From IMG/VR virus record IMGVR_UViG_3300042521_000696, positions 1-25,974 of that record: a DNA stretch of 25,974 nucleotides. One strand, 5' to 3'. The translations under genes were made by a program, and so were the position numbers. This document shows positions 1-6,772 of this stretch, in pieces. Source of the DNA: a virus. Below the pieces are notes generated by a model. The model saw only the letters and a program-made list of their open reading frames with translations. It was not told the DNA's origin and did no database searches. The first letter of the stretch is position 1. Every line of letters starts with the position of its first letter.

Positions 1-48
1 ATCGCTCCCATCGAGCAGGAACCCAACGGTCAACTTCAGTTCCGCTAA
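1..48 (+). CDS. 3' end of an upstream phage structural gene (partial)
   Basis: Frame 1 is open from the first base and stops at TAA 46-48. Only the last 15 residues are visible (ending EPNGQLQFR). The stop lies one base before the next ATG, the tight spacing seen throughout the structural operon. By position, upstream of small structural genes and gp10, it could be a capsid or head-completion protein, but 15 residues cannot identify it. Confidence 0.55.
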   Translation: MAPIEQEPNGQLQFR

Positions 49-49
49 C

Positions 50-493
50 ATGGCTATTCAAAATCTCGATAACGTCGACAGTATCAACAACTCTACGTTG
101 TTCGCTGTCAACCAGAACGGGCTCGACTACAACTGCACGGCAGCGGTGGTGGCTGATTTCATCGAGCAAAATGTGACGGTCAACGACGGCAAGGTCATCC
201 AGTACGCCTCGCCGATTAGCGGCTCGACGGTCGCCATCAGCGGCACGAACAACAGCGTGTGGCTGGTGCTTACGCCCATTAGCACAGTGGCCTCGCTGAC
301 GATCCAACTCCCGCAGGTCTCGGGCTGCGTGGCAAACCAAGAGATTCTTGTCAACACCACCCAGACAATCACCTCGCTCACGGTGAACCTGAACGGTGCG
401 GTCGGAGGCGGCGTTCCGACGACTCTCGCGGCAAACGGCTTCTTCACACTCCGGTTCGAGCCGGTCATCCAAAAATGGTATCGCGTAGGCTAA
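50..493 (+). CDS. putative small virion structural protein, 147 aa
   Basis: I do not recognise a named family. The 147-aa product is rich in Thr, Val, Ser and Asn with alternating hydrophobic residues, as in beta-sandwich virion proteins. It starts MAIQNLDNVDSINNSTLFAV, an N-terminus reminiscent of marine phage structural proteins. No signal peptide or membrane segment is visible. The ATG lies one base after the preceding stop, and the next gene begins one base after this one's TAA, so it belongs to a structural operon. A minor head or tail role is inferred from context only. Confidence 0.7.
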   Translation: MAIQNLDNVDSINNSTLFAVNQNGLDYNCTAAVVADFIEQNVTVNDGKVIQYASPISGSTVAISGTNNSVWLVLTPISTVASLTIQLPQVSGCVANQEILVNTTQTITSLTVNLNGAVGGGVPTTLAANGFFTLRFEPVIQKWYRVG

Positions 494-494
494 T

Positions 495-788
495 ATGACA
501 CTCCCATTCAATCCCTCTTACGGCAGCGGACAAACCCAGTCAGCAACTGGAACCTCCGCCCAGTACAGCATCCGCTCTGGCACCCGCAGCATTTGCGTGA
601 CCAATACCGGCGCAACCAATCCGGTGTTTGTCCGCATCGGGCAGGGCACGATTACCGCAACGACCGCTGACTACATCGTCATGCCGAGCAGCCAAGTGTC
701 CCTTGGCAAGTTCGAGGACGATAACGTCATTGCAATCATCTCGCCTTCTGGAACGACGGTTAACTTCATCTGCGGCGCTGGCCTGTGA
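495..788 (+). CDS. putative small structural protein, 97 aa
   Basis: A 97-aa protein made almost entirely of short beta-prone stretches, such as RSICVTNTGATNPVFVRIG and DYIVMPSSQVSLGKF, ending in a hydrophobic FICGAGL. This pattern fits a single beta-sandwich domain, as in phage decoration or head-fibre proteins, but no family is recognised. Its TGA (786-788) overlaps a GTG start at 785 in another frame (GTGA), suggesting translational coupling to the next small ORF. Size, strand and location support a virion component; the function is unknown. Confidence 0.7.
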   Translation: MTLPFNPSYGSGQTQSATGTSAQYSIRSGTRSICVTNTGATNPVFVRIGQGTITATTADYIVMPSSQVSLGKFEDDNVIAIISPSGTTVNFICGAGL

Positions 789-943
789 TTCGTTACCTCT
801 CAAGACGACGCTCGAAGACGCCTGCGGGGCCCACGGTGACCCCTCCAGGGCCGCCTCCCGCCGCGTCGTTCTACCTGCGCCCTGGTGGCGGAACGAACTA
901 CTATCGCCGGCCAGGCGGCGTTGACCGGTACCTCAGACCCTAA
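785..943 (+). CDS. small Pro/Arg/Gly-rich protein, 52 aa, GTG start
   Basis: Reading from GTG 785, which overlaps the upstream TGA as GTGA, gives 52 codons to TAA 941-943. The product is basic (MIRYLSRRRSKTPAGP at the N-terminus), then proline-rich, then carries recurring RPGG/RP motifs in the last 25 residues (YLRPGGGTNYYRRPGG). It fills the otherwise empty 153-nt gap between two structural genes, and the next ATG follows its stop by 5 nt. The overlap and gap-filling position argue that it is real. It is probably a small virion or chaperone-like protein, but no family is recognised. Confidence 0.5.
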   Translation: MIRYLSRRRSKTPAGPTVTPPGPPPAASFYLRPGGGTNYYRRPGGVDRYLRP

Positions 944-948
944 AGCAT

Positions 949-2148
949 ATGCCTGACATTACAGTATCCTCTGACATCGACTCCTTCATGCAGTCTGCTT
1001 CAAGGCAGGCCGCGATGGACAATCTCGCGGGCGCAACGACTTCCGGCCAGTACCTTCGCGGGAATGGCACCGACGTGGTGATGAGCGCGATCCAAGCTGC
1101 TGACGTTCCAACGCTGAACCAGAACACCACCGGTACAGCATCGAACGTGACCGGAACGGTCTTGGAAGTCAACGGCGGCACAGGAGAAACCACCTACTCC
1201 AATGGGCAGCTTCTCATCGGCAACACCGCAGGTGGGCTTACAAAGGCTACGCTGACAGCTGGAAGCAACGTGACCATCACGAACGGTGATGGTGCTGTTA
1301 CCATTTCTGCTACCGGCGGTGGAGGTGCTGCTACGGACGTGCAGGTGTTCACTTCCAGCGGGACATGGACAAAGCCAGCAGGGGCGATTTATGTGGATGT
1401 GGTGGTGATTTCCGGAGGTGGAGGTGGAGCGTCAGGACGAAAGGGCGGGACGACAGCAACAGCGCCGGGAGGAGGCGGAGGAGCAGGCGGCTCGTATTCG
1501 GCAAGAGGATTCCAAGCATCCCTTCTTGGAGCGACTGAATCTGTTACTGTTGGCGCTGCCGGTATTGGAGGCGTCGCAGTCACTGGAACCAATGTCAACG
1601 GAAACGCAGGAACAGCTGGCGGACTGTCAGCATTTGGAACGTTTGTCCAAGTGTCTCCTGGGCTTGGAGCAGGAGCAGTTACCACGGCAAGTGGGCCAGC
1701 AGGATCAGCGGCATCCGCTCGCGCAATGTTCCAAGGAACATCAGGCTCAAACGGCGGTACAGGTGCAGGCCCATCAACAACGAGCGCTCTTGTTGGCGCA
1801 GGTGGAGCAGGAGCAGGAGGCGGTCTTCCAGCATCAGCAACCGTTGGATTTGCTGGCGGGAACGGCGGAACCTCTCTATCCACTTGGTTCACTGGCGGAC
1901 TTGGAAACGGAGGCGCAATCTCAGGCAACGGAAGTTCTGCACCAAACGTCACGGTTAACTTCCCATTGTGCTCTGGAGGCGGAGGCGGAGGCGGTTCCAG
2001 CTTCACGGCAAATGGCGGAGATGGGGGAAATGGTGGACTATACGGAGGTGGCGGAGGAGGCGGAGGAGCGGCTCTTGATGGGGCGGCATTCTCAGGCAAA
2101 GGCGGAGATGGAGCGCAAGGCATCGTTATTGTAACAACCTACTTCTAA
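949..2148 (+). CDS. glycine-rich tail fibre / adhesin-like protein, 399 aa
   Basis: The N-terminal ~125 residues contain a module common in phage tail fibres (GGTGETTYSNGQLLIGNTAG, then an SNVTITNGDGAVTIS beta motif). A linker leads to the entry motif of glycine-rich tail domains (VFTSSGTWTKPAG, ~residues 133-145). From ~150 to the end the protein is dominated by poly-glycine tracts separated by Ala/Ser/Thr segments. By analogy with glycine-rich receptor-binding adhesins, whose glycine tracts pack as polyglycine-II helices, this may be a receptor-binding tip (inference). The repetitive GGAGGCGGAG DNA also opens long meaningless ORFs in two other frames. The start follows the 52-aa ORF by 5 nt. 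Confidence 0.75.
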   Translation: MPDITVSSDIDSFMQSASRQAAMDNLAGATTSGQYLRGNGTDVVMSAIQAADVPTLNQNTTGTASNVTGTVLEVNGGTGETTYSNGQLLIGNTAGGLTKATLTAGSNVTITNGDGAVTISATGGGGAATDVQVFTSSGTWTKPAGAIYVDVVVISGGGGGASGRKGGTTATAPGGGGGAGGSYSARGFQASLLGATESVTVGAAGIGGVAVTGTNVNGNAGTAGGLSAFGTFVQVSPGLGAGAVTTASGPAGSAASARAMFQGTSGSNGGTGAGPSTTSALVGAGGAGAGGGLPASATVGFAGGNGGTSLSTWFTGGLGNGGAISGNGSSAPNVTVNFPLCSGGGGGGGSSFTANGGDGGNGGLYGGGGGGGGAALDGAAFSGKGGDGAQGIVIVTTYF

Positions 2149-2151
2149 GCA

Positions 2152-2334
2152 ATGAGATACGCAATCGTTGAAGACTCAACAAAAGTTGTCCTAAGCGTCA
2201 TACTGTGGGACGGTGTAACGCCATACACTCCTCCGCAGGGCACGACACTTGTGAACGTGGATGGCATCCAGTGCGACATCGGTTGGATTGAGCAGCCAGA
2301 CGGAACCTTCGCCCCTCCTCCTGAAGATGCCTAA
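2152..2334 (+). CDS. small tail-associated protein, 60 aa
   Basis: A 60-aa protein beginning MRYAIVEDSTKVVLSVILWD and ending PDGTFAPPPEDA. The plan 'MRYAIVE...V..VI.WDG...Y.PP.G...V......IGW....DGTF.PP' is that of small proteins commonly found beside tail fibre genes in phages, sometimes annotated as tail fibre assembly or DUF4376-like. I infer a fibre-associated or chaperone role from that pattern and from its place directly after the glycine-rich fibre gene (3 nt between stop and start). Its last 8 nt overlap the next gene. Confidence 0.65.
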   Translation: MRYAIVEDSTKVVLSVILWDGVTPYTPPQGTTLVNVDGIQCDIGWIEQPDGTFAPPPEDA

Positions 2335-2599
2335 GAAGCAAGTCAACCTCTCGGTCAGCCGCGGTGAGAAGCTTCCTGTATCTCAGGGAGCAGGACTCAC
2401 TGCCAAGGGCCGCGCCAAGTACAACCGCGAGACGGGCAGCAACCTTAAGGCACCGGCACCCAACCCAAAGACCGAAAAAGACGCTGCGCGTCGGCGCTCG
2501 TTCTGCGCTCGCATGAGCGGGATGCCGGGGCCAATGAAGGACGAGAAGGGGCGCCCAACACGCAAAGCTGCTTCACTCAAACGCTGGAACTGCAAATGA
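2327..2599 (+). CDS. DUF6321-like small basic phage protein, 90 aa
   Basis: Starting at ATG 2327 (MPKKQVNLSV), which overlaps the previous gene by 8 nt, the product is 90 aa and strongly basic. It carries a characteristic string: GLTAKGRAKYNRETGSNLK, then APNPKTEKDAARRRSFCARM, and a C-terminal SLKRWNC. These match the small DUF6321 family I recall mainly from aquatic phages. The function is unknown; the Lys/Arg-rich composition suggests binding to DNA or acidic protein surfaces (inference). An in-frame ATG at 2261 would add 22 low-quality residues lying wholly inside the preceding gene, so 2327 is preferred. Confidence 0.75.
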   Translation: MPKKQVNLSVSRGEKLPVSQGAGLTAKGRAKYNRETGSNLKAPAPNPKTEKDAARRRSFCARMSGMPGPMKDEKGRPTRKAASLKRWNCK

Positions 2600-2742
2600 A
2601 AAAAGGACTATACGCCAACATCCACGCCAAACGCGAACGCATCGAAGCCGGTAGCAAGGAGAAGATGCGCAAGCCAGGCTCCAAGGGAGCGCCGACTGCG
2701 GCAGCGTTCAAAGCATCTGCGAAGACCGCCAAGAAGAAGTAA
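2596..2742 (+). CDS. small lysine-rich protein, 48 aa
   Basis: ATG 2596 overlaps the preceding TGA as ATGA and reads 48 codons to TAA 2740-2742. The TAA in turn shares one base with the ATG of the gp10-like gene. The product starts MKKGLYANIHAKRERI and ends in a Lys/Ala-rich tail (AFKASAKTAKKK). Short proteins beginning (K)KGLYANI are familiar next to DUF6321 genes in phages. The function is unknown. Very high charge, no hydrophobic segment and the perfect coupling on both sides support a genuine gene. Confidence 0.7.
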   Translation: MKKGLYANIHAKRERIEAGSKEKMRKPGSKGAPTAAAFKASAKTAKKK

Positions 2743-4145
2743 TGCAAGTACCACTGCTCAGCGGCATCTACACGGACGGGGCCGGCGACTTTCGCCGCAG
2801 CTACCCGCGCAACTTGGTGCCCGTCGTTCAGCCATCTGGATTGAGCGAGGGCTACCTGAGACCGGCTGACGGGATTAAGCAGTTCGCGGTAGGCCCTGGG
2901 CTCGACCGTGGCGGCATTGAGTGGAACAACGTGCTCTACCGCGTGATGGGCACGAAGCTCGTCTCGGTGAGCTCGCTGGGGAACGTGGTGGTGCTCGCGG
3001 ACGTTGGCGGCAGTGGTCAAGTGACCTTTGACTACTCAGAGACGCTGCTGGCGATTCTCTCCAGCGGAACGCTGTACTACTGGAACGGTTCTGCGCTCAC
3101 CAGCCTCACGCCTGACCCTGCCATGGGGCCAATCACGGACTTCTGTTGGGTGGATGGGTACTTCTTTCTGACAGACGGGTTCTTCATCGCCACGACGAAC
3201 TTGGTCAACCCGACCATCGTTCAGGCCAAGGCGACATCCGAAGCCGATCCAGACCCCATCATCTCGATTCAGAAGTTCCGGAACGAGGTCTATGCGATTA
3301 ACCGACATACCATTGAGCTCTTCAACAACGTCGGTGGAGACATCCTATCCTTCCCGTTCGCTCGCATCGAAGGAGCCCAGATTCAACGGGGTGGAATCGG
3401 AACGTACTCCTGCTGCGTATATCTGGATTCTGTGGCTTTCGTCGGAGGCGGACGCAACGAGGCGCCATCGGTATGGCTGGCGTCCGGAGCCAACACCGTC
3501 AAAATCGCTACACGGGAGATTGACCAGATTCTGGCAACTTACTCTGAAACTGCTCTGGCTACGACTATCTGTGAAACACGTCTGTACAACGGACTTAACC
3601 ACCTCTACATCCACCTTCCGGACCACACGCTAGTCTACGACGGCGCGATCTCGCAGGTCGCCGGCCAAGCCATCTGGTTTACGCTGGCTGACGGTCTCTA
3701 CGGCAACAGCAGCTACCGCGCACGCAACTTTGTGTACGCTTACGACAAGTGGATTTGCGGGGACACCTCAGCACCCAATCTCGGCTACGCGGTTCAAGAC
3801 ATCTCCTCGCTCTGGGGCGAGCGCATCGGCTGGCAGTTCGAGACACAAATCTTCTACAACGAAGGCAAGGGCGCCATCTTCCACGAACTGGAGCTCGTCG
3901 CCCTGCCTGGGCGCGTGGCCATTGGCATAAACCCGACCATCTTCGCGAGCTACTCAACGGATGGCGTCACCTACTCGCAAGAGCGAAGCATCAGCGCCGG
4001 TAAGACTGGAGACCGCAACAAGCGCCTGACATGGATGCGCAACGGTCGCATGGGAGACTGGAGAACGTATCGCTTTCGCGGGACGAGCGACGCGCACTTG
4101 TCAATGGCCCGCTTGGAGGCGCGGCTTGAGCCGCTTGTGTGGTAA
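2742..4145 (+). CDS. P22 gp10-like packaged DNA stabilisation protein (tail hub), 467 aa
   Basis: The 467-aa product matches the P22 gp10 family (Phage_stabilise) in length (P22 gp10 is ~472 aa) and in its opening, where a short 'VPLLSGIYTDGAGDFRRSYP' precedes NLVPVVQPSG and a YLRPADGI loop. The body is a series of beta-propeller-like segments (WNGSALTSL, WVDGYFFLTDGFFIATT, FRNEVYAINRHTIELFNN), and it ends LSMARLEARLEPLVW. In P22, gp10 is the hexameric tail hub that closes the portal after packaging and carries the needle and tailspikes. The start codon shares one base with the upstream stop, and the next gene begins immediately after its TAA. This gene is the main anchor for a P22-like podovirus assignment. 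Confidence 0.9.
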   Translation: MQVPLLSGIYTDGAGDFRRSYPRNLVPVVQPSGLSEGYLRPADGIKQFAVGPGLDRGGIEWNNVLYRVMGTKLVSVSSLGNVVVLADVGGSGQVTFDYSETLLAILSSGTLYYWNGSALTSLTPDPAMGPITDFCWVDGYFFLTDGFFIATTNLVNPTIVQAKATSEADPDPIISIQKFRNEVYAINRHTIELFNNVGGDILSFPFARIEGAQIQRGGIGTYSCCVYLDSVAFVGGGRNEAPSVWLASGANTVKIATREIDQILATYSETALATTICETRLYNGLNHLYIHLPDHTLVYDGAISQVAGQAIWFTLADGLYGNSSYRARNFVYAYDKWICGDTSAPNLGYAVQDISSLWGERIGWQFETQIFYNEGKGAIFHELELVALPGRVAIGINPTIFASYSTDGVTYSQERSISAGKTGDRNKRLTWMRNGRMGDWRTYRFRGTSDAHLSMARLEARLEPLVW

Positions 4146-4892
4146 ATGGCCAACTCCATCAAGCCCAACCGGAATGACCTTGCCAAGTTCTTGCCCGACC
4201 AGCGCCTCATCCGCGCCTTCGAGCAACTCTTCGAGTACGTCCCAGCCGGCATCGACGCCAACACCATTGACTCGTATAACTCTCAGACGTCTGCACAGCA
4301 GGCGCTTGATACGGTTGAAGCCCTTCGCAGCGTCATCGAGCTCGCTTCTACAGCGCCTTCTCAGCAGGCTAACCAGATTGCTGAGCTAGCCCAGCAGGTA
4401 GCCCTGCTATCGCAGGCGCCACCGGTAGAGCAGAAGAAGTCGCCCAGATACGGCACCTTCTACGACACCACAACGCAGACGGCAGCGGCCATAAACACGG
4501 CGTACGCGGTCACGTTCAACTCAACCGACCTCAGCTTCGGCGTGAGCACTGGAACGCCTGCAAGCCGCATTTACGTTGATTCTGAGGGCATCTACAATTT
4601 CCAGTTCTCCATGCAGCTAGACAAGACCGCTGGAGGCGTTGGTCTGTTCTACTTGTGGGCGCGAATCAACGGCGTTGACCAAGCCAACTCGGCCACCCAA
4701 ATCCGCATTCAGGGCAACAACGCAGAAAGTGTTGCGGCATGGAACTTCGTGTATAGAATGAACGCGGGAGATTACTTTGAGCTCATGTGGTCCGTGGACA
4801 CCGTGGACATCGAGATCAAAGCCTTTACCGCAGCCCCACCGGTGCCTGACATTCCGTCGGTCATTTTAAGCGTCACCAACAACATCTCCTGA
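4146..4892 (+). CDS. jelly-roll minor structural protein, 248 aa
   Basis: Two regions are visible. Residues ~1-95 are helical, with a short Gln/Ala-rich coiled coil (QQALDTVEALRSVIELAS, QIAELAQQVALLSQ). Residues ~100-248 form a beta-rich domain (RYGTFYDTTTQTAAAINTAY ... GIYNFQFSMQLDKTAGGVG ... MNAGDYFELMWSVDT ... PSVILSVTNNIS) of the C1q/TNF-like jelly-roll type I recognise in aquatic phage structural proteins. Such domains usually trimerise, and the upstream coiled coil fits that. It directly abuts gp10 and sits among tail genes, so a tail or fibre role is inferred. Confidence 0.75.
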   Translation: MANSIKPNRNDLAKFLPDQRLIRAFEQLFEYVPAGIDANTIDSYNSQTSAQQALDTVEALRSVIELASTAPSQQANQIAELAQQVALLSQAPPVEQKKSPRYGTFYDTTTQTAAAINTAYAVTFNSTDLSFGVSTGTPASRIYVDSEGIYNFQFSMQLDKTAGGVGLFYLWARINGVDQANSATQIRIQGNNAESVAAWNFVYRMNAGDYFELMWSVDTVDIEIKAFTAAPPVPDIPSVILSVTNNIS

Positions 4893-4893
4893 C

Positions 4894-5229
4894 ATGGCTG
4901 TAACCGTCAAAAACATCATCCCGCCCAAGCAGGCCGAGGCTGCTGCGACAGCCCAGTATCAGGCATCGAACTGCAAGTGCATCATCGACAAGTTCACGGT
5001 GACCAACACCTCTGCGGCGAATGCGTCCATCACGGTGAACCTGATTGCGCCCTCGGGCACAGCCGTAAACAGCAACAAGATTCTTTCCTCGAAGGTCGTT
5101 GTGCCCAATGAGACCTACACCTGCCCAGAGCTCGTCGGGCAGGTTCTTGAGTCCGGTGGCATCATCTCCACAACCGCAAGCGCAGCGACCTCGCTGACCA
5201 TCATGGCTTCTGGGAGGGAAGTGACGTAG
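4894..5229 (+). CDS. small beta-rich structural protein, 111 aa
   Basis: A 111-aa protein with a repeated beta-strand pattern (CIIDKFTVTNTSAANASITV, LSSKVVVPNETYTCPEL, SLTIMASGREVT). The 'FTVTNTSAANASITVNLI' element is typical of small virion proteins with an immunoglobulin-like or jelly-roll fold. No enzyme motif is present. It lies one base after the jelly-roll gene and two bases before the next, so it is co-expressed with tail genes. It may be a partner of that jelly-roll protein; no family name is recognised. Confidence 0.7.
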   Translation: MAVTVKNIIPPKQAEAAATAQYQASNCKCIIDKFTVTNTSAANASITVNLIAPSGTAVNSNKILSSKVVVPNETYTCPELVGQVLESGGIISTTASAATSLTIMASGREVT

Positions 5230-5231
5230 AG

Positions 5232-5690
5232 ATGACTTCCGCTGAAGAATCATTCCGGTGTCTGTTTGCAGAGGTGCTTCTTCTTCCCGAGGACGCACAG
5301 GACTGGTTGATGTCGTTTTGGCAAGTGATGCAGGTGTTCGATGACGTTGCAGATGGAGATGAAGTGCCGCGCAAAGAACTCGACCGGTGTATCTGGAACA
5401 CGATGGTGGCAATGCCGCTAAACCGGTTCTACTCCATGAACTCAGCGTTGTTGATTCCGGTAATGGTAAACCTGTTCTTGAAATGGCAGGCATCTGACCA
5501 AGCCGAGCGAGCCGGAAGAGCAACAGAGATGTCCTACGCTTGGAGAGCAGGGTTCTACGATCTTATTCTGTTCGTGACTCACGTCTGCCATGGCGTTGAG
5601 TTCGCAACCCAGAACGCCGAGAAAGTAATGAAGTTTTACGGCGAAACATTTGAAGATTACAGAAAGGAGTTTTTATGCCAGAGCCAGTGA
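5232..5690 (+). CDS. conserved-looking phage protein of unknown function, 152 aa
   Basis: A 152-aa, mostly alpha-helical, acidic protein with many aromatic and hydrophobic residues (DWLMSFWQVMQVFDDVADGD; NRFYSMNSALLIPVMVNLFL; YAWRAGFYDLILFVTHVCHG). The hydrophobic stretches are interrupted by charged residues, so I read packed helices rather than clear membrane segments. It overlaps the next gene by 16 nt, and the strong AAAGGAG Shine-Dalgarno of that gene lies within its 3' end. A chaperone or scaffold role for the ejection proteins is conceivable from position alone. The function is unknown. Confidence 0.65.
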   Translation: MTSAEESFRCLFAEVLLLPEDAQDWLMSFWQVMQVFDDVADGDEVPRKELDRCIWNTMVAMPLNRFYSMNSALLIPVMVNLFLKWQASDQAERAGRATEMSYAWRAGFYDLILFVTHVCHGVEFATQNAEKVMKFYGETFEDYRKEFLCQSQ

Positions 5691-6766
5691 CAGGAACACT
5701 TGCATTAGCGGGAGGAGCATCAATTTATTCTGGAAGACGTTCTGCTAAAGCTGCTCAAGCAGCAGCAAAAGCGCAGCAAAAAGGCATTGACCAAGGCATT
5801 GAAGAGCAAAGGCGTCAGTTTGATTTTGTTCAAAAAATCCTTGCTCCATACGTCTCGGCTGGACGGCCTGATTTGACGCAGCCGTACATCGCGGCTGGCC
5901 CAGGGGCGATTCAGCAGATGCAACGGCTTGTTGGTCTCGGCGGCGAACAAGCACGCCAACAGGCACTCTTCAATGTATATCAGGGGACAGATTACAGGCA
6001 GTTATCTGACATCACTGAGCAAAACATTGATGAGTACGAGCGCAATAGAAAGCAGGAACTAGAGCTCTTTAAGAAGTCAGCAGCGTACAAAAAACCAACT
6101 CTTGCAGAAGGGCAAAAGGGCAAAACGGCAATCAAACAAGCTCGTGAAGACCTTATTTCCAACTTCCAGCTTGCCACAGATAAGGGCATTCGAGACATCG
6201 AAACGCAGGGGTATAATCAACAGCAGGCTCTCCTTAAACCAGTCCTTGAGGACAAGCAGTACGAGCAGATGGGCATGGAGCAACAGCGCCAAGCCATCCA
6301 GCAGATTGAGCAGGGGCCACTGTTCCAAGAGCTCGCTCGTCAAGGGGAGGCCGGTTTGCTCGCAACCGCATCTGCCACCGGTCGAAGGGGAGCTGATGAC
6401 ACGCAAAGCGCGATTGCGCGTTTCCGTCCGCAGCTTCTCAACTCGCTCATCGATCAAACGTATGCGCGACTTGGGGGATTGACCAACGTCGGTCAAACAG
6501 CAGCGCAAAGCCTGCTCAACATCGGTCAAGCTTCAGCCGCTGGAACCGGTGCTGCGGCAACATCAGCAGGCAATGCAATCGCCGGTCTCTACTCGGATAG
6601 AGGCGCTGCTGGAGCGGCTGGAATCATTGGCGCAGCAAACGCTCAAAACCAAGGTCTCATGGGTGCTGTTGGCGCTCTTGGTGATTACGCGCAGACATTC
6701 GGGGCACAAAACTTCGTTCGTGAAATGAGAGGTATGCCCCAGAAAAAGATGTTCGGATTCTTCTAA
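5675..6766 (+). CDS. P22 gp7-like DNA transfer / ejection protein, 363 aa
   Basis: The N-terminus is short and Ala-rich (SGRRSAKAAQAAAKAQQKG). Residues ~57-92 carry the family pattern LAPYVSAGRPDLTQ / GPGAIQQMQRLVGLGG. A charged helical middle follows. Residues ~213-275 carry the hallmark GPLFQELARQGEAGLLATAS, ATGRRGADDTQSAIARFRPQ and LLNSLIDQTYARLGGLT, which I recognise from P22 gp7-type DNA-transfer proteins. The C-terminal third is Gly/Ala-rich. In P22, gp7 is packaged in the capsid and ejected before the DNA to help form the trans-envelope conduit. AAAGGAG (5664-5670) lies 4 nt before ATG 5675, fixing the start. Confidence 0.85.
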   Translation: MPEPVTGTLALAGGASIYSGRRSAKAAQAAAKAQQKGIDQGIEEQRRQFDFVQKILAPYVSAGRPDLTQPYIAAGPGAIQQMQRLVGLGGEQARQQALFNVYQGTDYRQLSDITEQNIDEYERNRKQELELFKKSAAYKKPTLAEGQKGKTAIKQAREDLISNFQLATDKGIRDIETQGYNQQQALLKPVLEDKQYEQMGMEQQRQAIQQIEQGPLFQELARQGEAGLLATASATGRRGADDTQSAIARFRPQLLNSLIDQTYARLGGLTNVGQTAAQSLLNIGQASAAGTGAAATSAGNAIAGLYSDRGAAGAAGIIGAANAQNQGLMGAVGALGDYAQTFGAQNFVREMRGMPQKKMFGFF

Positions 6767-6772
6767 AAGCGT

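Noticed and set aside
1389-2123. Long minus-strand Pro-rich ORF (244 aa) opposite the glycine-rich gene
   Set aside because: It is the complement of GGA/GGC repeats; proline tracts are the mirror of glycine tracts, and no independent motif or start signal exists.
1418-2134. Glu/Gln-rich + strand ORF (238 aa) inside the glycine-rich gene
   Set aside because: Frame-shifted reading of the same GGAGGCGGAG repeats; low complexity and no upstream RBS.
4873-5523. Minus-strand ORF of 216 aa
   Set aside because: It spans three well-supported + strand genes and its translation is compositionally random.
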